Positions 34,340-43,662 of a stretch of 64,000 nt of DNA are shown one piece after another. The stretch covers positions 62,001 to 126,000 of the forward strand of contig CAWEMO010000003.1 in the NCBI GenBank assembly GCA_963810195.1, in the 5' to 3' direction. Position numbers and translations under genes: made by a program. Position 1 is the first letter of the stretch. Every line of letters begins with the position of its first letter. Below the pieces are notes generated by a model that made no database searches, was not told the DNA's origin, and was given only the letters and a program-made list of their open reading frames with translations. This stretch comes from Chersky-840 sp963810195. GTDB lineage: Bacteria; Actinomycetota; Acidimicrobiia; Acidimicrobiales; UBA8190.

Positions 34340-35505
34340 CCACCCGCAACGGCCGACGGGCGGTGATCGCAGGGGTTGCCACGTCGGACTACCCCCATCT
34401 CCCCCATCTCTCGGAGCACGCCGTGCACGGACAGGCCGCCGACCGGGCCTTGGCCGACGCGGGGCTCACCTTCGCCGACGTCGACGGTTTCGCCACGACC
34501 GGCTTCTTCCCGATGTACGCCACCGGGGTGGCCGAGTACCTCGGCCTCCACCCCATCTACTTCGACGAGACCAACTCGGGCGGGTCGTCGTTCGAGGTGC
34601 TCGTCGAGCATGCCGCCTACGCCGTGGAGGCCGGTGCGGCCGAGGTGGTGCTCGTCACCTACGGCAGTGTCCAGCTCTCCCAGATGGGACGGCGCCTGGG
34701 CACCGGTGGCGGTGGTGGTGGCTTCGCACCGGGACCCGCCATCTACGACGCCCTGTGGGGGAACACGCTGGTGGGCAACTACGCCATGGCGGCGCGTCGG
34801 CACATGCACGAGTTCGGCACCACCCCCGAGCAGTTGGCGGCGGTGGCCGTGACGATGCGCCGGCACGCCGCTTCGAATCCCCAGGCCCAGGAACGCGATC
34901 CCATCACGGTCGAGGACGTCGTCACCTCTCGTCTCGTGGCCGACCCGCTCCACAAGCTCGACTGCTGCGTGATCTCGGACGGCGGCGGGGCGTGTGTCGT
35001 GACGACCGAGGAGCGCGCCGCCGATCTCCCCCGGGCGCCTGTCTACGTGCTGGGAGCCGCCCACGCCACGACGCACCACCTCAACCTGTCGGCCATGCCC
35101 AGCCTGACCGTCACCCCCGCCGCCCAGTGCGGGCCGGTCGCCTTCAGGCGGGCGGGGATCACGCCTGCGGACGTCGATGTCGCCCAGCTCTACGACTCGT
35201 TCACCATCACGGTCGTGCTCACCGTGGAGGACCTGGGGTTCTGCGCCAAGGGTGAGGGAGGCGCGTTCGTGGAGGACGGAGGGCTCGAGGTGGGTGGGCG
35301 GCTCCCGACCAACACCGACGGCGGGGGCCTCTCCGCGTGTCACCCCGGGATGCGGGGCATGTTCCTCATCGTCGAGGCGGTGCGCCAGCTGCGCGGCGAG
35401 GCCGGCGCCACGCAGGTGGCCGACGCCCGCATCGCCGTGGCCCACGGGACCGGCGGCATGCTGTCGACGGGTGCCACCCTCGTCCTCGGTCGGGAGGTGC
35501 CATGA
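34336..35505 (+). CDS. Thiolase-fold (Ltp-like) protein, second of three
   Basis: The 389-residue protein has VAGVATSDYPHLPHLS at the start. The nucleophile site reads ETNSGGSSFEVLVEHAAYA with no Cys. It keeps one Ltp2-type tyrosine (VAQLYDSFTI) but at the second site has GGGLSACHPGMRGMF, where the His-Pro resembles the thiolase GHP motif. It is therefore neither a classical thiolase nor a standard Ltp2. ATG 34336 and the stop both overlap DUF35 genes by ATGA, placing it between two possible partners. The reaction is unknown; carbon-carbon bond cleavage of an acyl-CoA is the best guess. Confidence 0.8.
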   Translation: MTTRNGRRAVIAGVATSDYPHLPHLSEHAVHGQAADRALADAGLTFADVDGFATTGFFPMYATGVAEYLGLHPIYFDETNSGGSSFEVLVEHAAYAVEAGAAEVVLVTYGSVQLSQMGRRLGTGGGGGGFAPGPAIYDALWGNTLVGNYAMAARRHMHEFGTTPEQLAAVAVTMRRHAASNPQAQERDPITVEDVVTSRLVADPLHKLDCCVISDGGGACVVTTEERAADLPRAPVYVLGAAHATTHHLNLSAMPSLTVTPAAQCGPVAFRRAGITPADVDVAQLYDSFTITVVLTVEDLGFCAKGEGGAFVEDGGLEVGGRLPTNTDGGGLSACHPGMRGMFLIVEAVRQLRGEAGATQVADARIAVAHGTGGMLSTGATLVLGREVP

Positions 35506-35939
35506 CCGATCGCCCACCGGCCGCGGACGAACGCCCGCCCAAGCCCCGCCCCGCGCCGGTCCCCGACGCCGACTCCGCCCCCTATTGGAGCGCGGCGCAC
35601 GAGGGACGCCTGGTGATCCAGCGCTGCACGAGCTGCGGGAACACACAGCTCTATCCCCGCGACCGGTGCCTGGTGTGCCGCGGCCCCGTCGAGTGGGTCG
35701 AGGCCAGCGGGCGCGGCACCGTGTACAGCTTCACCGTGATCCGCCAGAACTACTCCCGTCCCTTCCGGGATTGGATCCCCTACGTGGTGGCCCTCGTCGA
35801 CCTGGAGGAGGGGCCACGCGTCATGACGAACATCGTGGGGTGCGAGCCCGACGTCGTGCGCATCGGGATGGCCGTCCGGGCGCAGTTCGAGGCGGTGTCG
35901 GACGACGCCGGCATTGCGCTGTTCTCGCCCGAGGCCTGA
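35502..35939 (+). CDS. DUF35 zinc-ribbon/OB-fold protein
   Basis: The 145-residue protein has a Pro-rich start, then zinc ribbon CTSCGNTQLYPRDRCLVC (about 42-59) and OB-fold strands GTVYSFTVIRQNY and WIPYVVALVDLEEGPRVMTNIVG. All four zinc Cys are present. It overlaps the preceding thiolase-fold gene by four bases and is its likely partner. It lacks the low-complexity tails of its two paralogues in this window. Confidence 0.88.
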   Translation: MTDRPPAADERPPKPRPAPVPDADSAPYWSAAHEGRLVIQRCTSCGNTQLYPRDRCLVCRGPVEWVEASGRGTVYSFTVIRQNYSRPFRDWIPYVVALVDLEEGPRVMTNIVGCEPDVVRIGMAVRAQFEAVSDDAGIALFSPEA

Positions 35940-36062
35940 GCCCGGCCCCGGTGGCCCGGATGGCGGCTTGCCCGGGGGTGCTGCGCATGGGATCGTTCGG
36001 GATGGCCCCTCGGGCGTGAGAAGGCCAGGTGGGGCGGGGGGCCGCCCGGGAGAGGAGCCACG

Positions 36063-36695
36063 ATGTCGGACAAGCCCAGCTATCTCGGACTGCTCAACGC
36101 CATAGCCGTGAACGAGGCGCGCGCGCACCAGTACCTCCAGGTGTGGATCGACAAGACCACCGATCCCGAGGTCGAGGCGGTGCTCCGTACCGTGGCCTGG
36201 CGCGAGGGCGAGCACGGCATGAGCTTCGCCAAGCGCGTGAACGAGCTGGGGTTCGAGCTGCGCGACCGGGACGACCTCGACCTCGCCGACCGACTGGCCG
36301 TCGCCGGGTCGCACCGGAGCGATCTCGAGAAGATGGAGTACTTCGGCCAGGACCGCCTCGACGAGGTCCTCACGGCGTTCGACGACATCTTCAAGGACCA
36401 CACCATCGACATCCGGACCGGTGAGCTGCTCGGGCGCTACATCGCCGAGGAGTTCGACACCGCCCGCCTCCTGCGCTGTTGCTACGAGCAGCTCAAGGCG
36501 CGCCAGGACACCGATCCGGCCCCGGACCCGGGCGAGCGTGGCGCCCTCGACGGCGCTTCGGGCTCGGTGCCGACGCACCGCGACACTCCGGGCCAACTGG
36601 CCGCCTTGAACGACAAGGTCGACGCCTTGTGCCGGGCCGTCGACGAGCTCCGCCAGATCGTGTGCGCCCAGTCCATGCCGACCAAGGCGACCTGA
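36063..36695 (+). CDS. Ferritin-like four-helix protein, unknown role
   Basis: The 210-residue protein has a helical N-terminal domain with NEARAHQYLQVWIDK and AWREGEHGMSFAKRV, two E-x(2-3)-H type pairs as in rubrerythrin-like diiron proteins. The matching helices further on (LLGRYIAEEFDTARLLRCCYE) have Glu but no second E-x-x-H, so a complete diiron site is uncertain. The last 60 residues are a linker and a short coiled helix (LAALNDKVDALCRAVDELRQIV). AGAGGAGCCACG precedes the ATG. It lies between two DUF35 genes in the catabolic run with its own ribosome site. It could be an oxidase, a peroxide sink or structural. Confidence 0.7.
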   Translation: MSDKPSYLGLLNAIAVNEARAHQYLQVWIDKTTDPEVEAVLRTVAWREGEHGMSFAKRVNELGFELRDRDDLDLADRLAVAGSHRSDLEKMEYFGQDRLDEVLTAFDDIFKDHTIDIRTGELLGRYIAEEFDTARLLRCCYEQLKARQDTDPAPDPGERGALDGASGSVPTHRDTPGQLAALNDKVDALCRAVDELRQIVCAQSMPTKAT

Positions 36696-36735
36696 GCGCC
36701 ACGATCCCGGGGTTCTTGGAGACACGGCGTCCGAC

Positions 36736-37211
<476 letters not shown>

Positions 37212-37215
<4 letters not shown>

Positions 37216-38366
37216 CCGACGTGCACGTCGCCGGGGTGGGGATCCACCCCTTCGGCCGGTTCGCGGACCGGACCATCACCGACATGGGCGTGAGCGCGGT
37301 GCGGAGCGCTTTGGCCGAGGCAGGCATCTCCAAAGGTGGGTTCCAGGCCGCCTTCTGCGCCACCGCGTACGGGGGGGTGGCGTCGGGGCACAAGGTGCTG
37401 TCCCGGATCGGCATGACGGGGATGCCCATCGTCGACGTCGAAGCCGGTTGCGCGAGCGGCGGTGCCGCGCTGATGCTCGGAGCGGGGGCGATCCGGGCCG
37501 GCGCCTACGACACCGTGCTCGTGTTCGGCGTGGAGAAGATGCCCAAGGGGATGATCCGGTCGTCGTTCTTCGAGCCCTGGCAGGAGGAGTCGGGGCTCGC
37601 CGCCACGCCCGCCTACTTCGCGCTGCGCGCCCAACGGCTCATGCAGGAGTCGGGGGTCACCAAGGACCACTTGGCCCGGGTGGTGGTGAAGAACCGGCGC
37701 CACGGGGTCCACAACCCCGACGCCATGTTCCGGTCGGAGGTCGATGCCGACGCCGTCCTGGCGTCACGCGTGGTGTGCGAGCCGCTGCACCTGTGGATGC
37801 TGTGCACGCCCAACGAGGGGTCAGCCGCCGTCGTGCTGTCGAGGGCCGACGCCTTGGCCCGAGACGGGGGCGACGCCTCGGGGCGGGTCCGCCTGCGCGC
37901 CGCAGTGCTGCGCTCGCATGTGCCGGGATCCGTGCTCAACGAGTCGACACCGATGTCGGGGCTCGTCGACGACTCGGTCCCCGCCGCCACCACCCTGGCG
38001 GCCACCGCCGCCTACGAGGAGGGCGGCATCGGGCCCGAGGACCTCGACGTGGTCGAGTGCCAGGACACCGACGCGGCTCGTGAGCTCCTCTCCTACGAGG
38101 AGCTCGGGCTGTGCAAGCCGGGCGGAGCCGCCGCCCTGGCCGACGAGGGAGCCACCGAGCTCGGCGGGCGCATCCCGGTGAACCCGAGCGGGGGGCTGTT
38201 GTCCAAGGGTGAGCCCCTCGGAGCCTCAGCACTCGGACAGGTGGTCACGCTCGTCCACCAGCTTCGGGGTGAAGCCGGGCCCAACCAGGTCGAGGGCGCC
38301 CGCGTGGCGCTGGCGCACACGGTCGGCCGCGGCGCCAACGCCAGCGTCGTCATCCTCAGCCGCTGA
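37212..38366 (+). CDS. SCP2-type thiolase-fold protein with Glu replacing the catalytic His
   Basis: The 384-residue protein resembles SCP2/SCP-x thiolases. The nucleophilic Cys is present in VDVEAGCASGGAALM near residue 80, and the C-terminal motif reads IPVNPSGGLLSKGEPLGAS, where the family has SKGHPLGAT; the catalytic His is Glu here. The final Cys loop is VGRGANAS, as in SCP2-types that lack the second Cys. The Tyr of Ltp2 enzymes is Gln (ECQDTDAARELL). Thiolytic activity is therefore doubtful while acyl-Cys formation may remain. It overlaps the DUF35 gene upstream. It is the last of the three thiolase-fold genes. Confidence 0.83.
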
Positions 38367-38376
38367 CGGCCGTGCG

Positions 38377-38474
38377 GACTCGTTGCATCCGACCCGTTCC
38401 ATCCGACCCGTTCCACCTGACCCGTTCCACCTGACCCGTTCCATCTGACCCGTTCCATCTGACCCGTTCAACCG
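38377..38474 (+). repeat. 14-bp tandem array, 7 copies, upstream of the binding-protein gene
   Basis: Seven 14-base units of consensus GACCCGTTCCAYCT run from 38377; the first and last are degenerate. The array ends 22 bases before the next gene's ATG and starts 10 bases after the thiolase stop, so it fills the whole gap and could affect promoter or leader spacing. Confidence 0.93.
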
Positions 38475-38496
38475 GACTCGATCAAAAAGGGGGCCC

Positions 38497-39564
38497 ATGT
38501 CCAATCCGGCAGGCACCACCGCACCGTTCCTGGTCGGCGTGCTCTACGACTTCCCCCAGGCCGACGGCGGGGCCCTCTTCGAGGACGCCGTCCGTACCGG
38601 CATCGCAGAGGTGGCGGCCAGCGGACGCCTCGACCGCCCCCTGGAGCTGGTGGCACGCCAAGCCCACGGGCTCCCGGCGGGAACGGCCTTCGACGTCGAG
38701 AAGACCTTCGCCGAGCTCGTCGACGCAGGGGTGATGGTGATCCTCGGCCCGACCGTCAGCGACAACGGGCTCATCGTGGGACCGATGGCCGACTCCGTAG
38801 GAGTGCCGTGCATCAACTACACCGGCGGGGAGCGGACCCGGGGCGAGTTCATGTTCCATTACCAGGTGGGCTCGCTCGAGGAGGAGCCGGCCGTCCTGGC
38901 GCAGCACGTGGCGAGCCAGGGACGCTCCAGTGTGGCCGTGGCGCACGACAACTCCCCCGTGGGCCGGCGCTATGCGGAGTTCTTCGCCGAAGCTTGCGGC
39001 GCGCTGGGCATCGACATCACCGGGGTGGCCGCCATCTCGCCGCTCGCCGAGGACGTCTCCCCCGTGGTGGCGCGCCTGCGATCGGGGGGCCCCGAGGGCC
39101 TCGTGTACCTCGGCATGGGGGTGGCGGCGCGGGCGGTGGCCCTGGCGGTGGAGTCCGAGAAGTGGGACGTGCCGGTGGTGGCCAACTCCGCACTCATGTT
39201 CGGCTACGCGCGGCGCGACTGGCGGGCGGGGTGGGAGGGCTGGGTCTACGTGGACAGCGTGTCCGACGACAACCGCACCCGGGCCGCACTCCGCGAGCGC
39301 TCGCCGCGCAGCGCGGCGGGCCCCATCGGCGTGGCCGGATACGACATGGGCAGGCTGGTGGCGGAGTCCGTGGCGCGCGCTGCGCATCTCACGCGTGCTG
39401 GGATCAAAGAAGGCCTCGAGCGCGTCAAGCAGCTTCCCGCGTCGAGCGGAATGGACGGGACCACCATGGGCTTCGGGCACTACGACCACGGCGCCTTGAA
39501 GGGCCGCTACCTGGTGCTGCGCAAGTGGCAGGACGGCAAGTCCGTGCAGGTCGCCGAACCGTGA
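38497..39564 (+). CDS. Periplasmic-binding-protein type I fold (Leu/Ile/Val-type), no signal peptide
   Basis: The 355-residue protein has the two-lobed amino-acid/branched-chain binding fold: FLVGVLYDFPQADGG, GVMVILGPTVSDNGL, VPCINYTGG, SSVAVAHDNSPVGRRYAEFF, GPEGLVYLGMGVAARAV and GVAGYDMGRLVAESVA. The N-terminus (MSNPAGTTAPFLVGVL) has no signal peptide or lipobox, and no permease or ATPase gene is nearby. AAAGGGGGCCC before the ATG is a strong ribosome site, so a missed leader is unlikely. It may act inside the cell as a ligand sensor or carrier for the catabolic island. Confidence 0.78.
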   Translation: MSNPAGTTAPFLVGVLYDFPQADGGALFEDAVRTGIAEVAASGRLDRPLELVARQAHGLPAGTAFDVEKTFAELVDAGVMVILGPTVSDNGLIVGPMADSVGVPCINYTGGERTRGEFMFHYQVGSLEEEPAVLAQHVASQGRSSVAVAHDNSPVGRRYAEFFAEACGALGIDITGVAAISPLAEDVSPVVARLRSGGPEGLVYLGMGVAARAVALAVESEKWDVPVVANSALMFGYARRDWRAGWEGWVYVDSVSDDNRTRAALRERSPRSAAGPIGVAGYDMGRLVAESVARAAHLTRAGIKEGLERVKQLPASSGMDGTTMGFGHYDHGALKGRYLVLRKWQDGKSVQVAEP

Positions 39565-39603
39565 CGCTCGAACCGGCGGCTGCCGAACCGTGACGCTCGA
39601 ACC
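39553..39603 (+). repeat. 22-bp direct repeat, two copies
   Basis: Identical 22-base copies starting GCCGAACCGTGACGCTC occupy 39553-39574 and 39582-39603, separated by seven bases. The first contains the stop codon of the binding-protein gene. Confidence 0.9.
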
Positions 39604-39629
39604 CTGACGACCGGCCTCGACCGTCGGTG

Positions 39630-40004
39630 TCACGGCATGGCGGGAGTCTCGCCCAGGCGCTGGATGTAGATGGAGATGTGGGCGATCCGCTCCTCGTCGT
39701 CGAGGTCGAAGACGAGCGCTTCGGGCGTTTCGAGCGGGGATCCGGCGATCTCGACGATCTCGGTGAGCTCCACCAGTACGGTGCGGCCCGAGCTCACCAC
39801 CCTGCCGACCCTCATCGAGTACCCCGGCAGACTGGGCATCAATTTGGCCAGGAAGGCCACATAGGCGTCCCTCGGGGTGTAGATGTCACCGAAGGGCCCC
39901 ACCCGCACCACGTCCTCCGCCAGGCACGCAGCCGTGGCCTCCCAGTCGTGGGCCACCAGACGCTCGAGATAGCGCTCGACCACCCGGCCCGGCTCCTGTC
40001 CCAT
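39630..40004 (-). CDS. SnoaL-like / NTF2-fold protein
   Basis: The 124-residue protein has the NTF2-like pattern: VVERYLERLVAHDWEATAACL, EDVVRVGPFGDIYTPRDAYVAFLAKL, and a C-terminal sheet (LEETPEALVF-type strands, ERIAHISIYIQRLG). Such folds include small isomerases, hydratases and cyclases. An ideal AGGAGGCGAC precedes the ATG at 40004. It follows the P450 gene by 11 bases on the same strand and is probably its operon partner. The substrate is unknown. Confidence 0.75.
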   Translation of the reverse strand: MGQEPGRVVERYLERLVAHDWEATAACLAEDVVRVGPFGDIYTPRDAYVAFLAKLMPSLPGYSMRVGRVVSSGRTVLVELTEIVEIAGSPLETPEALVFDLDDEERIAHISIYIQRLGETPAMP

Positions 40005-40015
40005 GTCGCCTCCTG

Positions 40016-41275
40016 TCACTTGTGCGCACCTGTGCGTCGTTCGAACGTCACGAACATGTGCTTGACCCCGGCGTGCTTGTTGGTGCGGAAGCGCTCGATC
40101 GGCCCCTCGATGCAGAGCCGCTCGAAGCGCGTCTGGAGCTCCTCGAGCATGATGCGGATCTCGAGCCGGGCCAGGCTCGCCCCCAGGCAGAAGTGGCTGC
40201 GGTATCCGAAGGCCAGATGGGGGTTCGGGGCACGGCGCAGGTCGAACCGGAACGGCTCTTCGAAGACCGTCTCGTCCCTGTTGGCCGATGCCCACCACAG
40301 CGTCACCTTGTCGCCCGCTCGGATCCGCTCCCCCGCGACCACGACATCGCGCGTGGCGGTTCGGCGGTTGTAGAGCGTCGGGCTCGACCACCGCAGGATC
40401 TCCTCGACGGCGGTTCCCCACACCGCCGGGTCGTGGCGCAGGAGGTCCCACTGCTCGGGGTGCTCGATGAGCGCGGCCATGCCCAGGGCGATGGCGTTGC
40501 GGGTGGTCTCGCTCCCCGCCGCCATGAGGAGGTTGAAGAACATGAGGAGCTCGAGGTCCGACAGGGCCTCGGCTCGCCCCTCCTCGTCCTCGACGCGGGC
40601 CCGGGCCATGGTGGCGACGATGTCGGCACCTCCTTCGGCGCGCTTGCGATCGATGAGGGCGGTGCCGTAGGCGGCCATGGCCGCGGCGGCGTGCTCGGAC
40701 CCGGCGCTACGGCTACCCAGCTCGCGGTCGTCGTAGGTGAGCGTGGCGTTGGTCCACGCCATCAGGTCGTGGCGGTCCTCGTCGGGGATGCCCATCAACA
40801 TGGCGATGGCCTGCAGGGGCAGCTCCACCGCCACGTCGAGCAGGAAGTCGCACCGGCCCCGCGCCGCCACGGCGTCGAGGATGGCCGCGGTGCGCGCTCG
40901 CAGCTCCGGCTCGAGCAGGGCGAGGGCGCGGGGCGCGACGGCCGGCGTCACCAGGCGGCGGATGCGGTGGTGACGGGGGTCGTCCATCATGTTGAGCAGG
41001 ACCCCGGCTGCGAAGCCGTAGGGCAGGTCCTCGATGAGGGTGCCCCCGCCCGCCGCGTCGGGCGCGCGCTCCGAGGAGAACGTCATCGCGTCGGAGCCCA
41101 TCGCCTGCATCTCGGCATGACGGCTCACCACCCAGAAGCCCACGCCGTCCGGAGTGTGCTCCGTCGGCTCATGCCACCACACCGGCGCTTCGCGGCGCAA
41201 TGCGGCGAAGACGTCGTCAGGGAAGCCTGCGGCGAAGAGGTCGAGATCGGTGAGGTCGATCCCCTCCAGAACCAC
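40016..41275 (-). CDS. Cytochrome P450, bacterial CYP125/142-like
   Basis: The 419-residue protein has the I-helix motif LMAAGSETTRNAI (oxygen activation), the E-x-x-R pair in VEEILRWSSP, and the heme loop HLAFGYRSHFCLGASLARLE with the axial Cys. It resembles the soluble actinobacterial group that includes steroid C26-hydroxylases, which start with ...LTDLDLFAAGFPDDVFAALR and LLNMMDDPRHHRIRRLV. The GTG at 41275 follows a perfect AAAGGAGG. Redox partners are not encoded nearby. It likely hydroxylates a lipid or terpenoid chain, and with the neighbouring CoA and Ltp genes this fits side-chain oxidation. Confidence 0.88.
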   Translation of the reverse strand: MVLEGIDLTDLDLFAAGFPDDVFAALRREAPVWWHEPTEHTPDGVGFWVVSRHAEMQAMGSDAMTFSSERAPDAAGGGTLIEDLPYGFAAGVLLNMMDDPRHHRIRRLVTPAVAPRALALLEPELRARTAAILDAVAARGRCDFLLDVAVELPLQAIAMLMGIPDEDRHDLMAWTNATLTYDDRELGSRSAGSEHAAAAMAAYGTALIDRKRAEGGADIVATMARARVEDEEGRAEALSDLELLMFFNLLMAAGSETTRNAIALGMAALIEHPEQWDLLRHDPAVWGTAVEEILRWSSPTLYNRRTATRDVVVAGERIRAGDKVTLWWASANRDETVFEEPFRFDLRRAPNPHLAFGYRSHFCLGASLARLEIRIMLEELQTRFERLCIEGPIERFRTNKHAGVKHMFVTFERRTGAHK

Positions 41276-41415
41276 TCACCGACCTCCTTTCGCGGTGGTC
41301 CCGAACCGACACCCCGTACGTGCCCGCAGGCGTCCGCACAATAGGCCGACATGCCGGTGCGATCCCGCTGCGTGCCTGCAGGTGCGATCCCGCGGCGTGA
41401 CAGTGTCGCCGCAAG

Positions 41416-41450
41416 AGAGAGACCCCACCCGATCCGGGTGGGGTCTCTCT
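41416..41450 (-). terminator. Perfect 16-bp hairpin terminator
   Basis: The arm 41416-41431 (AGAGAGACCCCACCCG) pairs exactly with 41435-41450 around a three-base loop. It lies 48 bases after the stop of the secreted-protein gene and upstream of the P450 gene, both on the minus strand, so it should insulate the P450 operon. No long U-tract follows. Confidence 0.85.
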
Positions 41451-41497
41451 TCACAACATTGGCGTACGGGCGGCGTTTTCGACGCGCCGCCGGTCGA

Positions 41498-41977
41498 CTA
41501 CAGGCTGACCGAGGTCCCCTTGACCAGAGCGAGCTTGCCGTTCTTGGTGGTGATGCAGATCTCGATCCTGTACGTGTCACCCGCATGGGTCACAGCCGAG
41601 GTGCCTCCGGTGACGGTGCCCGTCGCCAGCGTCTCCGTCTGCGTGGGGGCCTTTCCCGGCTTGGTGGCCTTGCACCCACCCGTGGGCGTGCTCAGCGTCG
41701 GCGGGCCGACGATGGTCGTGGCACCGGACGACGTCCATGTGAGGGTGCCGCCGGTGGCCAGATTGAGCGCGCTACCGCTCAACGACTTGTACGTCTTCTT
41801 GTCGGCCGATATCACAGAGCACTTCGACACCGTCACGGTGCCCGTCTCGGTCCCCTTGAGCTTCGTACACGTCAACGAGCTCCCGGCGTTCGCCGCCGGC
41901 GCCAGCGTCACGGTGGCGATAGCCACCGGAACCGCCAACGTCGCCAACGTCGCCACACCCAGAATTACACGCCGCAT
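41498..41977 (-). CDS. Small secreted protein, unknown function
   Basis: The 159-residue protein has a clear signal peptide (MRRVILGVATLATLAVPVAI... cut after ANA, about residue 30). The mature 130 residues are Thr/Gly/Ser-rich beta-type sequence with four Cys (two pairs likely). Strand-like stretches include TGTVTVSKCSVIS and GTLTWTSSGATTIV. AAGGGGG sits before two nearby ATG codons; the second (41977) has better spacing. No family is recognised; the pattern is common among actinobacterial cell-surface proteins. Confidence 0.72.
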   Translation of the reverse strand: MRRVILGVATLATLAVPVAIATVTLAPAANAGSSLTCTKLKGTETGTVTVSKCSVISADKKTYKSLSGSALNLATGGTLTWTSSGATTIVGPPTLSTPTGGCKATKPGKAPTQTETLATGTVTGGTSAVTHAGDTYRIEICITTKNGKLALVKGTSVSL

Positions 41978-42438
41978 ATCCATCCCCCTTCGATTGGTCA
42001 CATCCCGTCCTTCGAACCGAACACTATTCCCTGACGCGGCTGTCATCAATGGATCCCTTTGGACCCCGTCTTGTGCCCGGGGGAACTTGGGTGGGTCGGG
42101 CGCACGAGTGCTCATGCGATCCACCGCCCTCCCGGCTGTCGAGCGATATGCGACTCATTTCGTTTCTCGTCGGTCGTTTCTCGTCGGTCATTACTCGTCG
42201 GTCATTACTCGTCGGTCATTTCCTGGAGGCGACTCGAGACCTGGGCGCGACTGCAGGGCCGAGGTTTCCTCGCTCCCCGCTGGCTTCGGTGCGCGCTCGA
42301 GTCGTCTGGACGCCTGATCCCAGCCCAGGTGCGACCCCTTTTACAGGCTGAGGACCGCACAAGCGGGTCCCACGACAACCATCGGACGCTCTCCGGGGAA
42401 TACGCCTGTGCACCTGGAAGCGGCGCAGACCAGCGGCC
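41978..42438. other. Intergenic, no gene; holds a 14-bp array
   Basis: This gap lies between two minus-strand genes. It contains four 14-base repeat units at 42166-42221, GC content falls near 42140-42230, and several short frames have no recognisable product. The promoter of the secreted-protein gene should lie near 41990-42060. Confidence 0.5.
42166..42221 (+). repeat. 14-bp tandem array, 4 copies
   Basis: Four consecutive units, CTCGTCGGTCATTA with small end changes, fill 42166-42221 exactly. It has the same period as the arrays at 28374 and 38377 but an unrelated sequence. Confidence 0.93.
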
Positions 42439-43449
42439 CTAGGGGGTCCCACCCGTCGCCCCGACCGTTGTCGGAGCCGTCGTGGTCGGGGGCCGTCTCC
42501 GCACCCTGGTCGTGGTGGTCGTGGCGGCAACCGTCGTGGGCGGCGATGCCGTCGTCGTTGGCGCCGGCCCGGTGGTGGGCGCCGGCCCGGTGGTGGGCGT
42601 CGGCCCCGTGGTGGGCGAGGAGCCCGCGGTGGTGGCGGGCTTGGTGGTAGCCGTGGGCTTGGTGGTGGAAGAGGACTTGGTGGTGGACTTGGGCTTCGTG
42701 GTGGACGAAGACTTCACCGACGTGGTCGTAGCCTTCACCTGGGCAGCCGGGCTGCTTGCCGCCCCGCCACTCGACGCCACCGCGGGGGGATTCGAGGTCG
42801 GGGGCGATGTGCTCGGCGCCTGGCTGGTCGAAGACGCCTGACTGGTCGACGACGCGACCGGCACGGAGCCCGACCCACCGCCGGCCGCGTGGTCGTTGCC
42901 GACCGTCGGCGGTGCGCTCGTCGCCACCCCCGCGATCGACGCCGCCACCACGGTGGCGACGAGCACCAGGGCGACGACGAGTGCCGAGCGGAGGCCGGAC
43001 GCGCTCGGGCTCCGGAGGAAGACCGGGTTCCAACGCAGACGCGGCAGGCGCGCCCGCACCTGCCCACGCCCCACCGCCGCGAGCCGCCCCAACGCCGTGG
43101 CCCGTTTGACGCGGAGGCTGACCCTGAGGGGATGGCCGAGAGGCGCGAACGCACCGAGCATGGCAACGGTCTGGTTGGGCAGGTCCTCGGTGGGGACCAG
43201 CACGCGCACCGGCCAGCCGTTGACGATGAGCTCCAGCAGCGTTGCGGGACGCCCGTCCGGCGTCCGTCCCGCGTTGCGCACCACCTCGAGGCCACCCATC
43301 GCCTCCCACGGCCACAGACGCTCTACGGAGGGCTCCAGGGCGTCGGTGAGCGTCCAGCCGGCGGGCTCGACACGGAGGTCGAATGGAGCGAAGCTCGCGC
43401 CCGCGTTGCCCGGCTCGCCCTCGACCACCCAAACGTTCGGCAGTTTCAC
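42439..43449 (-). CDS. Single-pass membrane protein with Ser/Thr/Pro-rich extracellular tail
   Basis: The 336-residue protein has an N-terminal soluble domain of about 150 residues (KLPNVWVVEGEPGNAGASFAP... with WPWEAMGGLEVV), one membrane helix at about 154-178 (SALVVALVLVATVVAASIAG), and then about 155 residues that are mostly Ser, Thr, Pro and Ala. Repeated TTGPxPTTGPAP blocks suggest O-mannosylation or cell-wall spanning. The inside-out layout with a cytoplasmic N-terminal domain recalls signalling or wall-associated proteins. A GTG at 43449 is chosen; its ribosome site is weak. Function is unknown. Confidence 0.7.
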   Translation of the reverse strand: MKLPNVWVVEGEPGNAGASFAPFDLRVEPAGWTLTDALEPSVERLWPWEAMGGLEVVRNAGRTPDGRPATLLELIVNGWPVRVLVPTEDLPNQTVAMLGAFAPLGHPLRVSLRVKRATALGRLAAVGRGQVRARLPRLRWNPVFLRSPSASGLRSALVVALVLVATVVAASIAGVATSAPPTVGNDHAAGGGSGSVPVASSTSQASSTSQAPSTSPPTSNPPAVASSGGAASSPAAQVKATTTSVKSSSTTKPKSTTKSSSTTKPTATTKPATTAGSSPTTGPTPTTGPAPTTGPAPTTTASPPTTVAATTTTTRVRRRPPTTTAPTTVGATGGTP

Positions 43450-43662
43450 GCTGCGTACGTTTCTCGGACCGTCACCGCAACATCGCCCTCCACGGTTCCG
43501 GATGCTAAGAGTTGATCGCGGATGATGGAAATCCAACCACGACCCGTCATCACCACATCACGCATCGTCGGTCCGGGTTTCTATCAGACACCCCGCGCGT
43601 GTCCGGGGATACTGCGCACGACTCGGTGGCGTGCGCGTTGCTGCTGCGCCACTGACGTGGGC

